Positions 23,208 through 30,638 of a stretch of DNA of 34,477 bases are shown piece by piece. The DNA comes from Deltaproteobacteria bacterium ADurb.Bin151. Lineage in GTDB: Bacteria; Desulfobacterota; Syntrophia; Syntrophales; Smithellaceae. A program made the translations under genes and the position numbers. The DNA lies in NCBI GenBank assembly GCA_002070455.1, contig MWDG01000027.1, positions 1-34,477 of the forward strand, written 5' to 3'. A model generated the notes under the pieces. The model was not told the origin of the DNA and made no database searches. It saw only the letters and a list, made by a program, of their open reading frames with translations. Within the stretch, counting starts at the first letter, position 1. Every line of letters begins with the position of its first letter.

Positions 23208-24779
23208 TTAGGGCTGTTCTCCGATTTCCAGGATTTTATCAACATTGAAAATGCGTTTTTCCCCCCGGTTAAGACAAAAAGCCTCTAGTCCAGTGTAAGG
23301 ATACCCTTTGTATTCCATTTCACCCATGAACAAAGGGCGCACGATCCGGCGCGATTTTTCATCCTGTCCTTTAAGGTAAAGGATTTCAATATTTTTCTTT
23401 TCACGGATAGCCGTTTCAATTATTTTTATTTTTTCTTCCCGGTTTAGTGATTTGGCCGCCTGGGTGTATTGAATACCTGTGAGAAATTTGACTACCTGCC
23501 AGTCCATCAAAATGTGATTTTTCTTAAGCGGCTGTTTGAGAATAATTCCATTGAGAGTTGTGCATCTGGACAGTGCCACGTACATTTGACCATGAGCAAA
23601 AGTTCCGCGTCCGATATCGATCACTACGTTTTCAAAGGTTTTTCCCTGGCTTTTATGAATCGTTACTGCAAAAGCCAGGCGAACCGGATACTGGGTGAAT
23701 GATCCCACTTCTTCAGAGCGCAACTCCTCGTTTTTCAGAAAAAAACGATATATTTTCCATGTATACGGAGAAATACGAGCTGTGTCGCCATTGTCCAGAT
23801 CGGCCACAATCACATCCTCGCCATCGTCATTTTGTTCAAATTTTCTGATTTTTCCGATGGTTCCGTTGATCCATTGTCCGAGTGAATCGTTATTGAGCAG
23901 CATGATTTGTGCACCTTTTTTCAGTTTTAGATCCACAGCGGTCGGCAGATATTCTTTGCCGAAATCTCCTTCAATTTGGCCTGAGGCCTTCCATGGTCTT
24001 CCCGGCAATTCAGTGAGCCGCTTTTCATTGATTGTGTCCGCCAGATTGTTGGTACTGGTGAGCGACAGATAGAATGAACCGGTGGGTGGTTCAAAATTCG
24101 GATCACAACGCTGATTGAATTTTTCCAGGTCCTTTTCCGTCACGGAGCGGTTACGGATGGCATTGAGAAGCTGGACAAATTCATCATCTTTCTGGCGATA
24201 GACTTTTTCGAGCTCGATATACTCAATATTCAACTGGTCAAAACACTTCGCGCTGAAAAAATAGGGCGTTGGGTAGTGACTTTTAAAAATATCACGCTCG
24301 GCAGATGTGACGACGGGGGGCAACTGATAAAGATCACCGATGAAAATCATTTGAACGCCGCCGAAAGGCTGTTTTTCTTCCGGGCCGTTGAGACGGAGAA
24401 ATTTGTCGATGCAGTCAAGCAGGTCCGCACGCACCATCGATATTTCGTCAATCACAATGGTGGTCAGCTTCTTGTAAATGGTTGTCCTGTCTTTTTCCGG
24501 CTTCTTTTTTCTTTTGATCGAAGCTGGTGTTACATTCGGTTTGAAATGGAAAAAGGAATGGATCGTCTGCCCTTGGATATTGACAGCCGCTACACCGGTA
24601 GGCGCCAGAACAATCACTTTCTTTTTTGTGTGATCCCGGAAATATTCAAGGAGTGTCGATTTCCCGGTACCGGCCCTTCCGGTGAGCAGAATATTTTTTT
24701 GAGTATCTTCCATGAGGGCCATTGCCCGCTGGAATTCGGAATTGAAATCGATCTCGGATGGTTTTGATTTTTGAATCAT
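23208..24779 (-). CDS. PIF1-like helicase with C-terminal WYL domain
   Basis: The protein is 523 aa from the ATG at 24779, which has AGGA seven bases upstream; an in-frame ATG at 24815 would add 12 residues. Superfamily 1B motifs appear in order: Walker A GRAGTGKS (34-41), motif Ia LAPTGVAAVNIQGQTIHSFF, Walker B IVIDEISMV, GDLYQLPPV, and the C-terminal FAVTIHKSQGKTFENVVID and MYVALSRC. The last about 80 residues (IETAIREKKNIEILYLKG... RRIVRPLFMGEMEYKGYPY... LEAFCLNRGEKRIFNVDKILEI) match a WYL domain, a ligand- or nucleic-acid-sensing module. It likely unwinds DNA 5' to 3' under control of the WYL part. It stands alone, divergent from nothing and convergent with the lexA unit. Confidence 0.87.
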   Translation of the reverse strand: MIQKSKPSEIDFNSEFQRAMALMEDTQKNILLTGRAGTGKSTLLEYFRDHTKKKVIVLAPTGVAAVNIQGQTIHSFFHFKPNVTPASIKRKKKPEKDRTTIYKKLTTIVIDEISMVRADLLDCIDKFLRLNGPEEKQPFGGVQMIFIGDLYQLPPVVTSAERDIFKSHYPTPYFFSAKCFDQLNIEYIELEKVYRQKDDEFVQLLNAIRNRSVTEKDLEKFNQRCDPNFEPPTGSFYLSLTSTNNLADTINEKRLTELPGRPWKASGQIEGDFGKEYLPTAVDLKLKKGAQIMLLNNDSLGQWINGTIGKIRKFEQNDDGEDVIVADLDNGDTARISPYTWKIYRFFLKNEELRSEEVGSFTQYPVRLAFAVTIHKSQGKTFENVVIDIGRGTFAHGQMYVALSRCTTLNGIILKQPLKKNHILMDWQVVKFLTGIQYTQAAKSLNREEKIKIIETAIREKKNIEILYLKGQDEKSRRIVRPLFMGEMEYKGYPYTGLEAFCLNRGEKRIFNVDKILEIGEQP

Positions 24780-24867
24780 CCTGTTATCCTGTAAGCTATG
24801 CTTACCCATAAACATAAATTCGCAACACGTTCAATCACGATTATTGATTCCCTGTGATTTGCAGGAT

Positions 24868-24906
24868 AAAAAAAGCCCGGGCATCGGTTGCGACGGGATG
24901 CCCGGG
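24868..24906 (-). terminator. Rho-independent terminator of the rubrerythrin gene
   Basis: On the minus strand CCCGGGCATC and GATGCCCGGG form a perfect 10-bp stem around an 11-base loop, followed by C and seven T. It lies about 60 bases after the rubrerythrin stop and isolates the helicase gene from read-through. Confidence 0.93.
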
Positions 24907-24966
24907 TATTATCGGATATGGCAAGTCGATTTACATCGCCGTATATGGCCTGAAAAAAACGTCTGA

Positions 24967-25422
24967 CTACCAGGCTTCAGGAAAGGCCATGTTCGTGTAG
25001 ACATCTTCAAGCCTGCTTTTGTGACCGCGTTCCATGGAGGCAAGCTCAAGAAAAACTTTCTTCTGTTCATCGTCTGCACTTGCGTTGGCAAGCTGGGTAT
25101 ACATCTGCATGGCTTCGAGCTCCTTTTTAATGGCGATGACAAGACCGTCCACGGGCTTCAGATCAGGCGTCAACGGCGGAGTAGGAAGTGCGTCGACAAC
25201 TTTATAATCGGCTGAAGAGGAAAAGTGTAACCTGTCGGCACTTCTGGTTAGATATCCTTCTAATGTCTTTTTGTGTTTTTCCTCATCATCGGCAAGGGAT
25301 TTAAAAATTTCTTTAAGATTTTCATCTTTCGCCTTTTCAGATACGGAACTGTAAAATGTAAAGGCTTCGACTTCCTGTGTGATTGCGTTGGAAATGATTT
25401 TCTTGAATTCGTCCTGGTTCAT
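24967..25422 (-). CDS. Rubrerythrin/ferritin-like diiron protein without rubredoxin domain
   Basis: The protein is 151 aa from ATG 25422, chosen because AAGGAG lies 9 bases upstream (MNQDEFKKII). A four-helix ferritin-like bundle carries two metal-ligand sets: E17 (ITQEVEAFTFY) with E47-x2-H50 (DDEEKHKK), and KKELEAMQMY with MERGHKSRL. It lacks the C-terminal CxxC rubredoxin part of classical rubrerythrin. It probably reduces peroxide or handles iron in an anaerobe, with electrons from another protein. It is monocistronic between its own promoter and a strong terminator, and divergent from the MoxR-VWA/peroxiredoxin block. Confidence 0.87.
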   Translation of the reverse strand: MNQDEFKKIISNAITQEVEAFTFYSSVSEKAKDENLKEIFKSLADDEEKHKKTLEGYLTRSADRLHFSSSADYKVVDALPTPPLTPDLKPVDGLVIAIKKELEAMQMYTQLANASADDEQKKVFLELASMERGHKSRLEDVYTNMAFPEAW

Positions 25423-25451
25423 GGTTTTGATCTCCTTGATGTATTGATAAA

Positions 25452-25480
25452 TTCTTATCATGGCTGAATTTTTTTGTCAA
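25452..25480 (-). promoter_or_regulatory. Predicted rubrerythrin promoter with upstream direct repeats
   Basis: On the minus strand TTGACA (25475-25480) and TAAGAA (25452-25457) are 17 bases apart. Just upstream of the -35, two direct copies of AACGAACAAA (plus-strand reading, about 25483-25502) could bind a regulator. Confidence 0.6.
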
Positions 25481-25697
25481 ATAACGAACAAAAACGAACA
25501 AAACGGGTTTTTTGCGGCTTGGTTTCAATATTCCACGTTAATTTAAAACTCAAAACGTGATATGAACACATTGAAAAAAGGAACAGCCCTGATCCCGGAG
25601 GGGGTGCAGATGTTCCTGACAGACGGAGAAAACGGTCCGACAGGGTATCTTTACAGAAACCTCAGGGACCTGAAAAATATTTTAAGGAGTAACTACA

Positions 25698-26531
25698 ATG
25701 ATATCCGAAAACCGCCCCGCCAGATTCAGCGGGGCATCGCGTTATGTTCTGGACGATGAACTTGCTAAAATCGTAAATATATCGATGGCTTTGGAAATGC
25801 CGCTTCTTCTGAAAGGCGAACCGGGCACCGGTAAAACCATGCTTGCTCACGCCATTGCCGAGAGTCTGCGCATGCAGCTGATTATCCTGAATGTCAAATC
25901 CAGTATGAAGCTGATTGACGCTCTCTATCAGTACGATACGCTTACGCGGCTCAACGACAGCCGCTTTGCCGATTCAGGCCGCGATGTGAGCAATATTGAA
26001 GAGTACATCAAAATGGGTAAAATCGGTCAGGCGTTTGTCGCCGAGAAAAAAGTGGTTTTGCTCATAGACGAGATCGACAAAGCCGACACGGATTTTCAGG
26101 ATGACATGCTCGACATTCTGGATCAGATGCAGTTCGATATCATGGAAATCGACCGGACTGTCAAGGCAAAGAACAGGCCGGTCATTATCATCACCTCCAA
26201 CGCCAAAAAAGATTTGTCCGACCCGTTCCTGGGGAGATGTAATTTCCATCACATTGCCTTTCCCGACCGCGACATGATGCGCAAGATTATCCATGTGCAT
26301 TTCCCGGATCTGAACAAGGATATGACCGCGGCCTGCATGGATGCATTCTATCGTCTGCGCGAGGTACGGGGGGTGGAAAAGAAACCGGCGACCCGTGAGC
26401 TGATCAACTGGATGCGCGCGCTCCAGTCGGATCCCGATTTTAACATCAAAAGTTTGAAGTCAAGCAATTTGCCTTTTCTGGGCGTTCTGTTTAAAAAGAG
26501 CACGGACCTTTACCTTGCCTTGCATCAGTGA
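25698..26531 (+). CDS. MoxR-family AAA+ ATPase
   Basis: The 277-aa protein has Walker A GEPGTGKT (40-47), Walker B VVLLIDEIDKAD (about 117-128), sensor-1-like PVIIITSNAKKDLSDPFLGRC and an arginine-rich PATRELINWMRAL end. MoxR ATPases act as chaperones that activate or mature protein complexes, usually with a von Willebrand factor A partner, here the next gene eight bases downstream. The ribosome site AAGGAG precedes the ATG. The 236-base gap before it contains no clear gene; a 65-codon open frame at 25562 overlaps this start and looks spurious. The client is unknown; the redox proteins downstream are candidates only by position. Confidence 0.9.
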   Translation: MISENRPARFSGASRYVLDDELAKIVNISMALEMPLLLKGEPGTGKTMLAHAIAESLRMQLIILNVKSSMKLIDALYQYDTLTRLNDSRFADSGRDVSNIEEYIKMGKIGQAFVAEKKVVLLIDEIDKADTDFQDDMLDILDQMQFDIMEIDRTVKAKNRPVIIITSNAKKDLSDPFLGRCNFHHIAFPDRDMMRKIIHVHFPDLNKDMTAACMDAFYRLREVRGVEKKPATRELINWMRALQSDPDFNIKSLKSSNLPFLGVLFKKSTDLYLALHQ

Positions 26532-26539
26532 AATGAAAA

Positions 26540-27733
26540 ATGTTTGTAAATTTTTTCTATACTTTGCGCGATAAGGGAATTCCGGTGACGCCCACGTCTT
26601 TTCTGCGTCTGCAAAAAGCCCTGGGGATGGGGTTGATTTCCTCCCTGGACGATTTTTACAGTGTCACCCGCAGCCTGCTGATCAAGAGCGAGCGTTATTT
26701 TGATATTTACGATCAGGCGTTTGCGGTGGCATTTCGGGGAATGGCGGATGTGGAGCCGACGGACGCGGAGCTTTCAGAAATGGTGAAAGCGATGCTCTCT
26801 GAGTGGCTGAAAGATCCTGCCGGTATGGCTCAGGCGCTTGGTCTTTCCGAGAAGGAGATCAAGCAGATGACGCCCGATGAACTGGTGTCGCACTTTCTCA
26901 AAAGATTGAAAGAGCAGAAGGAGGCGCATCATGGAGGCAATTACTGGATCGGCACGCACGGGACATCCCCCACGGGTCATTCAGGTTATCATCCCGGTGG
27001 CATGCGCGTCGGGGGAGAGTCACGTAATAAATCCGCCATCAAAGTAGCCATGGAAAGGCGTTTCCGGGATTATTCGCAGTCCGGCCCCATCACCTCTTCC
27101 CAGATCGGGGAGGCGCTCAAAAGGCTAAAACATCTTAAGCCGGCGGGGCCCAAGGATATTGTGAATATCGATGAAACGATCCGTCAAACCATGCGCAATG
27201 CCGGGGAAATCGAAATTATTTTTGACCGACGCATGGCTGATCGTCTGAAAGTCAAGCTGCTCATTGATAACGGTGGCTGGTCCATGGAACCTTATGTGGA
27301 TATTGTGCAGGTGCTCTTTCACTATGCGCAGTTTCAGTTTAAGGAGCTTGAAATTTATTTCTTCCACAACACCATTTATTCCAAGGTCTGGCAGGATGCC
27401 CAGCGTTACAAGAAGCCGGTTCGGGTGGATGAATTTGCCCGTTCAGATCCGGAAACACGATTGATCATCGTCGGGGATGCAGCCATGGCGCCTTACGAAC
27501 TGGCTGATTCCAGAGGAGCAATTTATGTCGGCCAGAACGAATCAAGGCCGTCGGTGGACTATCTGGAATTTTTGTCAAAAACCTTCCGGCACTCTGTATG
27601 GCTCAATCCACAGCCGCAGGATCACTGGTATTACACGTGGACGGTTAAAAAGATTGCGGGCATTTTCCCGATGTTTGAACTGTCGCTGGACGGACTGGAA
27701 AAAGCGGTGCATCACTTGATTTCACGAAATTAA
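26540..27733 (+). CDS. CoxE-like VWA domain protein, partner of MoxR
   Basis: The protein is 397 aa. An N-terminal helical region (VNFFYTLRDKGIPVTPTSFLRLQKALGMG) is typical of CoxE-like proteins. A Gly/His-rich low-complexity stretch follows at about 128-160 (HHGGNYWIGTHGTSPTGHSGYHPGG). The VWA domain is in the C-terminal half. Its MIDAS-like start reads LLIDNGGWSMEPYV (D243-S248), deviating from DxSxS/DxGGS by a tryptophan between GG and S, so metal binding may be altered. With the MoxR ATPase it should form a two-part maturation machine. The thioredoxin-like gene follows after 14 bases. Confidence 0.87.
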   Translation: MFVNFFYTLRDKGIPVTPTSFLRLQKALGMGLISSLDDFYSVTRSLLIKSERYFDIYDQAFAVAFRGMADVEPTDAELSEMVKAMLSEWLKDPAGMAQALGLSEKEIKQMTPDELVSHFLKRLKEQKEAHHGGNYWIGTHGTSPTGHSGYHPGGMRVGGESRNKSAIKVAMERRFRDYSQSGPITSSQIGEALKRLKHLKPAGPKDIVNIDETIRQTMRNAGEIEIIFDRRMADRLKVKLLIDNGGWSMEPYVDIVQVLFHYAQFQFKELEIYFFHNTIYSKVWQDAQRYKKPVRVDEFARSDPETRLIIVGDAAMAPYELADSRGAIYVGQNESRPSVDYLEFLSKTFRHSVWLNPQPQDHWYYTWTVKKIAGIFPMFELSLDGLEKAVHHLISRN

Positions 27734-27747
27734 CAGGAGGAGAAATA

Positions 27748-28317
27748 ATGAAAAAAAATGCTGTAATGATGATTGTAATAATGATGTTTATATCGACAAT
27801 GACGATGGCTGCATCCACGCAGCCGCCGCAAACAGGCAGTTCACTGCCCGAAATAAAAATGATCAAACCGGTTGAAGCGGGCGATCTCAAATACCTGGGA
27901 ATATCCGGTTCAGGGACGTTTTTGGCCAATGAGGTAAAGGGGCAGGCATTGATTATTCAGATTTTCAGCTTGTACTGTCCCTACTGCCAGAAGGACGCGC
28001 CCAACGTCAACCGTTTCTTCGGGCTGATTGAGAATAATCCAAAACTGAAGGGTAAAATCAAAATTCTTGGTATCGGTGCCGGGAATTCCCAGTTTGAAGT
28101 GAATACGTTTAAAAAGAAATACAAGGTGGAGTTTCCCCTGATTCCTGACGCGGATTTTCAAGTTCATAAAATGATCGGAGAGGTCCGTACGCCATATTTC
28201 ATTGTGGTCAAATTAAAAGGTCCTAAAAAACTGGAAGTGGTTTATTCCCGGCTTGGCGCCCATGAAAATGTGGAGGCATTTCTGGATGAAGTCATCAAAC
28301 TGGCGAATGTTCAATAG
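27748..28317 (+). CDS. Exported TlpA-like thioredoxin-fold protein (CPYC)
   Basis: The 189-aa protein has a signal peptide (KK start, hydrophobic MMIVIMMFISTMTMA, cleavage probably after about residue 21), so it is exported or membrane-tethered. The thioredoxin fold has the active site SLYCPYCQKDAP (its only two cysteines) and the cis-proline region VRTPYFIVV. CPYC with this fold suggests a disulfide reductase or thiol-redox partner. It has a strong ribosome site (AGGAGG) 14 bases after the VWA gene and precedes an exported peroxiredoxin by eight bases, so the two are probably a functional pair. Confidence 0.87.
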   Translation: MKKNAVMMIVIMMFISTMTMAASTQPPQTGSSLPEIKMIKPVEAGDLKYLGISGSGTFLANEVKGQALIIQIFSLYCPYCQKDAPNVNRFFGLIENNPKLKGKIKILGIGAGNSQFEVNTFKKKYKVEFPLIPDADFQVHKMIGEVRTPYFIVVKLKGPKKLEVVYSRLGAHENVEAFLDEVIKLANVQ

Positions 28318-28325
28318 GAGGCTTT

Positions 28326-28916
28326 ATGAAAAAGCAAATTCTTCTAACGATGTTGATACTAGTGTTTTTTATGTCAAATGCATTTGCTCTGTCTGACGCT
28401 TACAAAGAAAATATTTACCAGACCGGTAAGCTAAAACCGGTTGACAGTGTTTTAAAAGTCAGGGTTGGTCAAAAGGCCCCGGCTTTTACGCTTAATGCAG
28501 TAGGCGGCAAAAAGGTATCGCTGAAAGATTATACCGGCAAAAAAAATGTTGTGCTGTCGTTTGTGCCCGCGGCCTGGACGCCGGTGTGTTCCGATCAATG
28601 GCCCGGCTACAATATTGTCCAGGAACTTTTTGCCGAGAACGACGCCATTCTGCTGGGGATATCCGTTGATAATGTTCCGACACTGTATTCCTGGACGAAT
28701 CAGATGGGGAAATTATGGTTTGATGTCCTTTCAGATTTTTGGCCGCACGGCGCCGTTGCTTCCCGGTACGGGATTTTACGTTCTGACGGTACGGCGGAAC
28801 GGGCGATCATTATCATCGATAAAAAAGGAATCATCCGATACATCGATGTTCATGATATTAATGAACGGCCAACTCTGGAAAGCATCATCCATCAACTTGA
28901 AAAGTTGCGTAATTGA
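28326..28916 (+). CDS. Exported peroxiredoxin (AhpC/TSA family) with a single cysteine
   Basis: The 196-aa protein has a signal peptide (MKKQILLTMLILVFFMSNAFA) followed by a peroxiredoxin domain: VGQKAPAFTLNAVGGKKVSLKDYTGKKNVVLSFVPAAWTPVC, where PxxxTxxC holds the peroxidatic cysteine, and AERAIIIID carrying the conserved arginine. No second cysteine is present, so it is a one-Cys enzyme that must be reduced by a partner, plausibly the CPYC protein encoded just upstream. It should remove peroxides outside the cytoplasm. Ribosome site TAGGAGG. It is the last gene of the MoxR-VWA-Trx-Prx run. Confidence 0.88.
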   Translation: MKKQILLTMLILVFFMSNAFALSDAYKENIYQTGKLKPVDSVLKVRVGQKAPAFTLNAVGGKKVSLKDYTGKKNVVLSFVPAAWTPVCSDQWPGYNIVQELFAENDAILLGISVDNVPTLYSWTNQMGKLWFDVLSDFWPHGAVASRYGILRSDGTAERAIIIIDKKGIIRYIDVHDINERPTLESIIHQLEKLRN

Positions 28917-29272
28917 TCCGTTATTTTGATTTGATATCAATAATTTGGAATATTATCGGTGGAAGATATTCGCTCCGGTTGGGGCGAAATTTCCATTTCG
29001 CTTCAAAGCTAAATTCATAAAATCTGTAATTTCCCTTGACAGCAGTAATCATTTGGGGTACGCATTATGACCGTAAGTCATCGACCAAGTATTATCCATT
29101 ATTTTACAATATTTACAATGGCTTACAGAATGGAATCTGAATGAGAGCGCGACGAGTGCATAGTGTGTGCACCGCAATCATGAAGATCATTAACGCTCTG
29201 TCAGACTCTCGAATATTATTATCATTCATTTATTTTATTAATGTGTCTTCTTGGTTGAGAGGAGAATGAATC
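28917..29272. other. Intergenic region between peroxiredoxin and TetR genes
   Basis: There is no supported gene in these 356 bases. A 10-base palindrome TTGATATCAA is at 28931-28940. A hairpin GCGAAAT-TTCC-ATTTCGC is near 28984-29001. A TTGACA near 29037 lacks a good -10 at normal spacing. The end is AT-rich and carries the TetR ribosome site. Confidence 0.5.
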
Positions 29273-29908
29273 TTGAGCTCAGAAGAAAGAAGAAAAAAGG
29301 AAAAAGAAAATCGTAAAAATTCAATTTTAAAAGCTGCCCGTAAATTATTTTTTGAGCGTGGTTTCAAATCCGTTACCGTTGACCTGATTGCCGCGAAAGC
29401 AGAAGTGAGCAAGGGGTCCATATATCTTTATTTTGACAGCAAAGAAGAAATCTACACGCAAATATTGATTTCAGCCAATATTGAACGGCATAAAGAAATC
29501 GAAAATTTTGCCAGGCAGGAAGGAACAGCTTCGGAATTACTGTTGAAATATGCCCGAGTCTATGTAGATTTCTTTCTGGAAAATAACGAATTGTTCCGGA
29601 TTTTGATGACTTTCATGCTGCATGCCGAAAATATGAATTTGACGGAAGAACAGAATACGCAACTGATTCATACCACAAATGAAAACATCCGTACCGTATC
29701 TGAAATCCTGCAAAAAGGTGTGGATACAGGAGAATTTTCTAGTCAAATTGACATTCGTCAGGGTCAAAATGCCATATGGGGGTTACTGAACGGGATCATA
29801 TCTCTTTATATTTATTCCGGAGCTCCAGAAAAACGATCCGAAAGAATTCATACAACAATCCAGGAAAGCTTAAAAATCTTTATCAAAGGAATAAAAAGTC
29901 AAAGCTAA
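29273..29908 (+). CDS. TetR-family transcriptional regulator
   Basis: The 211-aa protein has the TetR N-terminal helix-turn-helix at about 15-62: NSILKAARKLFFERGFKSVTVDLIAAKAEVSKGSIYLYFDSKEEIY. The rest is the all-helical ligand and dimer domain (YVDFFLENNELFRILMTFML). I accept a TTG start at 29273 because GAGAGGAG lies eight bases upstream; the ATG seven bases before is out of frame. No gene is divergently adjacent, so its target may be its own promoter or the nearby peroxiredoxin or formate dehydrogenase genes. The effector is unknown. Confidence 0.88.
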   Translation: MSSEERRKKEKENRKNSILKAARKLFFERGFKSVTVDLIAAKAEVSKGSIYLYFDSKEEIYTQILISANIERHKEIENFARQEGTASELLLKYARVYVDFFLENNELFRILMTFMLHAENMNLTEEQNTQLIHTTNENIRTVSEILQKGVDTGEFSSQIDIRQGQNAIWGLLNGIISLYIYSGAPEKRSERIHTTIQESLKIFIKGIKSQS

Positions 29909-30008
29909 TCTGCATTCATTAAGAGATGGGTTTCGTAAACACCGGCCTTGCACTTTACACAGTGGTCCTACTGATGACCAAGCTGTTCATTCGCAATGGT
30001 AAAAAAGA

Positions 30009-30350
30009 TTATTTCTCTGATGAACGGATTAATTTCTGGAAATCCTGATTAGCTGTATTCAGAAGCTTTTCCACATCTTTTTCAAGTTTTTCGAACCTTT
30101 CGATCAGTGCTCTTGCCTGCTGGGTGAGCTGCATGGATTTATCGTGTATGCCCACTTCCACCAGTTTGATTCCTATCCGTTCTTCCGAAGCTTTTAATCT
30201 GCCCCATGCCGCCCGGTAGGACATTTCCAGTCTTTTGGCCGCTGCATTTAGGCTGCGCTGTTCGTCGATCGCTTTCAGAATATCGTCTCTTCCTCTGCCG
30301 AAAAGGACCTTGCCATCTTTTTCAATCCAAACTTTAAACTTGATTTCCAT
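30009..30350 (-). CDS. ModE-like winged-helix (LysR-type HTH) regulator without molybdate-binding domain
   Basis: The 113-aa protein resembles the N-terminal domain of ModE: VWIEKDGKVLFGRGRDDILKAIDEQRSLNAAAKRLEMSYRAAWGRLKASEERIGIKLVE, with SLNAAAKRLEMSYRAAW as the helix-turn-helix, followed by a helical tail (about 80-113). The molybdate-binding MOP domains of full ModE are missing. It lies divergent from the molybdenum/tungsten-dependent formate dehydrogenase, the obvious candidate target. Family knowledge: stand-alone ModE N-terminal proteins exist in many anaerobes with mostly unknown effectors. Confidence 0.83.
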   Translation of the reverse strand: MEIKFKVWIEKDGKVLFGRGRDDILKAIDEQRSLNAAAKRLEMSYRAAWGRLKASEERIGIKLVEVGIHDKSMQLTQQARALIERFEKLEKDVEKLLNTANQDFQKLIRSSEK

Positions 30351-30548
30351 GTGGAAAATCCCCTGAATCGTATCTTCCTTTTCTTATAGGTAAAGAATGA
30401 CTAAAATGTCAATAAAATTCGTAAAAAAATTGTTTTTCGGGTAACCTATGTTTTTCGTTGGTCATGCCTTGATATAGTAAATTTGAATAAAAAATTTATG
30501 TCATCATTTACAGCCAGATACCTTGTAAAATAAAAATGCTAATATGTT

Positions 30549-30620
30549 TATAATAACATATTGACTTTTGCATGACTTTCGGTCAAGTTATGCCACGTTT
30601 GACATAGATCAAAATTGACA
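30549..30620 (+). promoter_or_regulatory. Formate dehydrogenase upstream region: possible -10, clustered TTGAC motifs and FNR-like box
   Basis: A perfect TATAAT lies at 30549-30554 in an AT-rich stretch with a weak -35 (TAAAAT, 17 bases before). Downstream, TTGAC occurs at 30561, 30599 and 30615, with inverted GTCAA at 30582-30586. TTGAC-ATAG-ATCAA (30599-30612) matches the FNR/CRP-type box TTGAT-N4-ATCAA at nine of ten bases. The promoter position is uncertain. Confidence 0.45.
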
Positions 30621-30638
30621 CAGGTTTGGGAGGATTTT

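Noticed and set aside
25562..25759. 65-codon open frame overlapping the MoxR start
   Set aside because: It runs 62 bases into the MoxR gene in another frame, whose own start has a strong AAGGAG site.
28984..29001. Terminator after the peroxiredoxin gene
   Set aside because: The stem is only 7 bp and no T-run follows, so it is not a convincing Rho-independent terminator.
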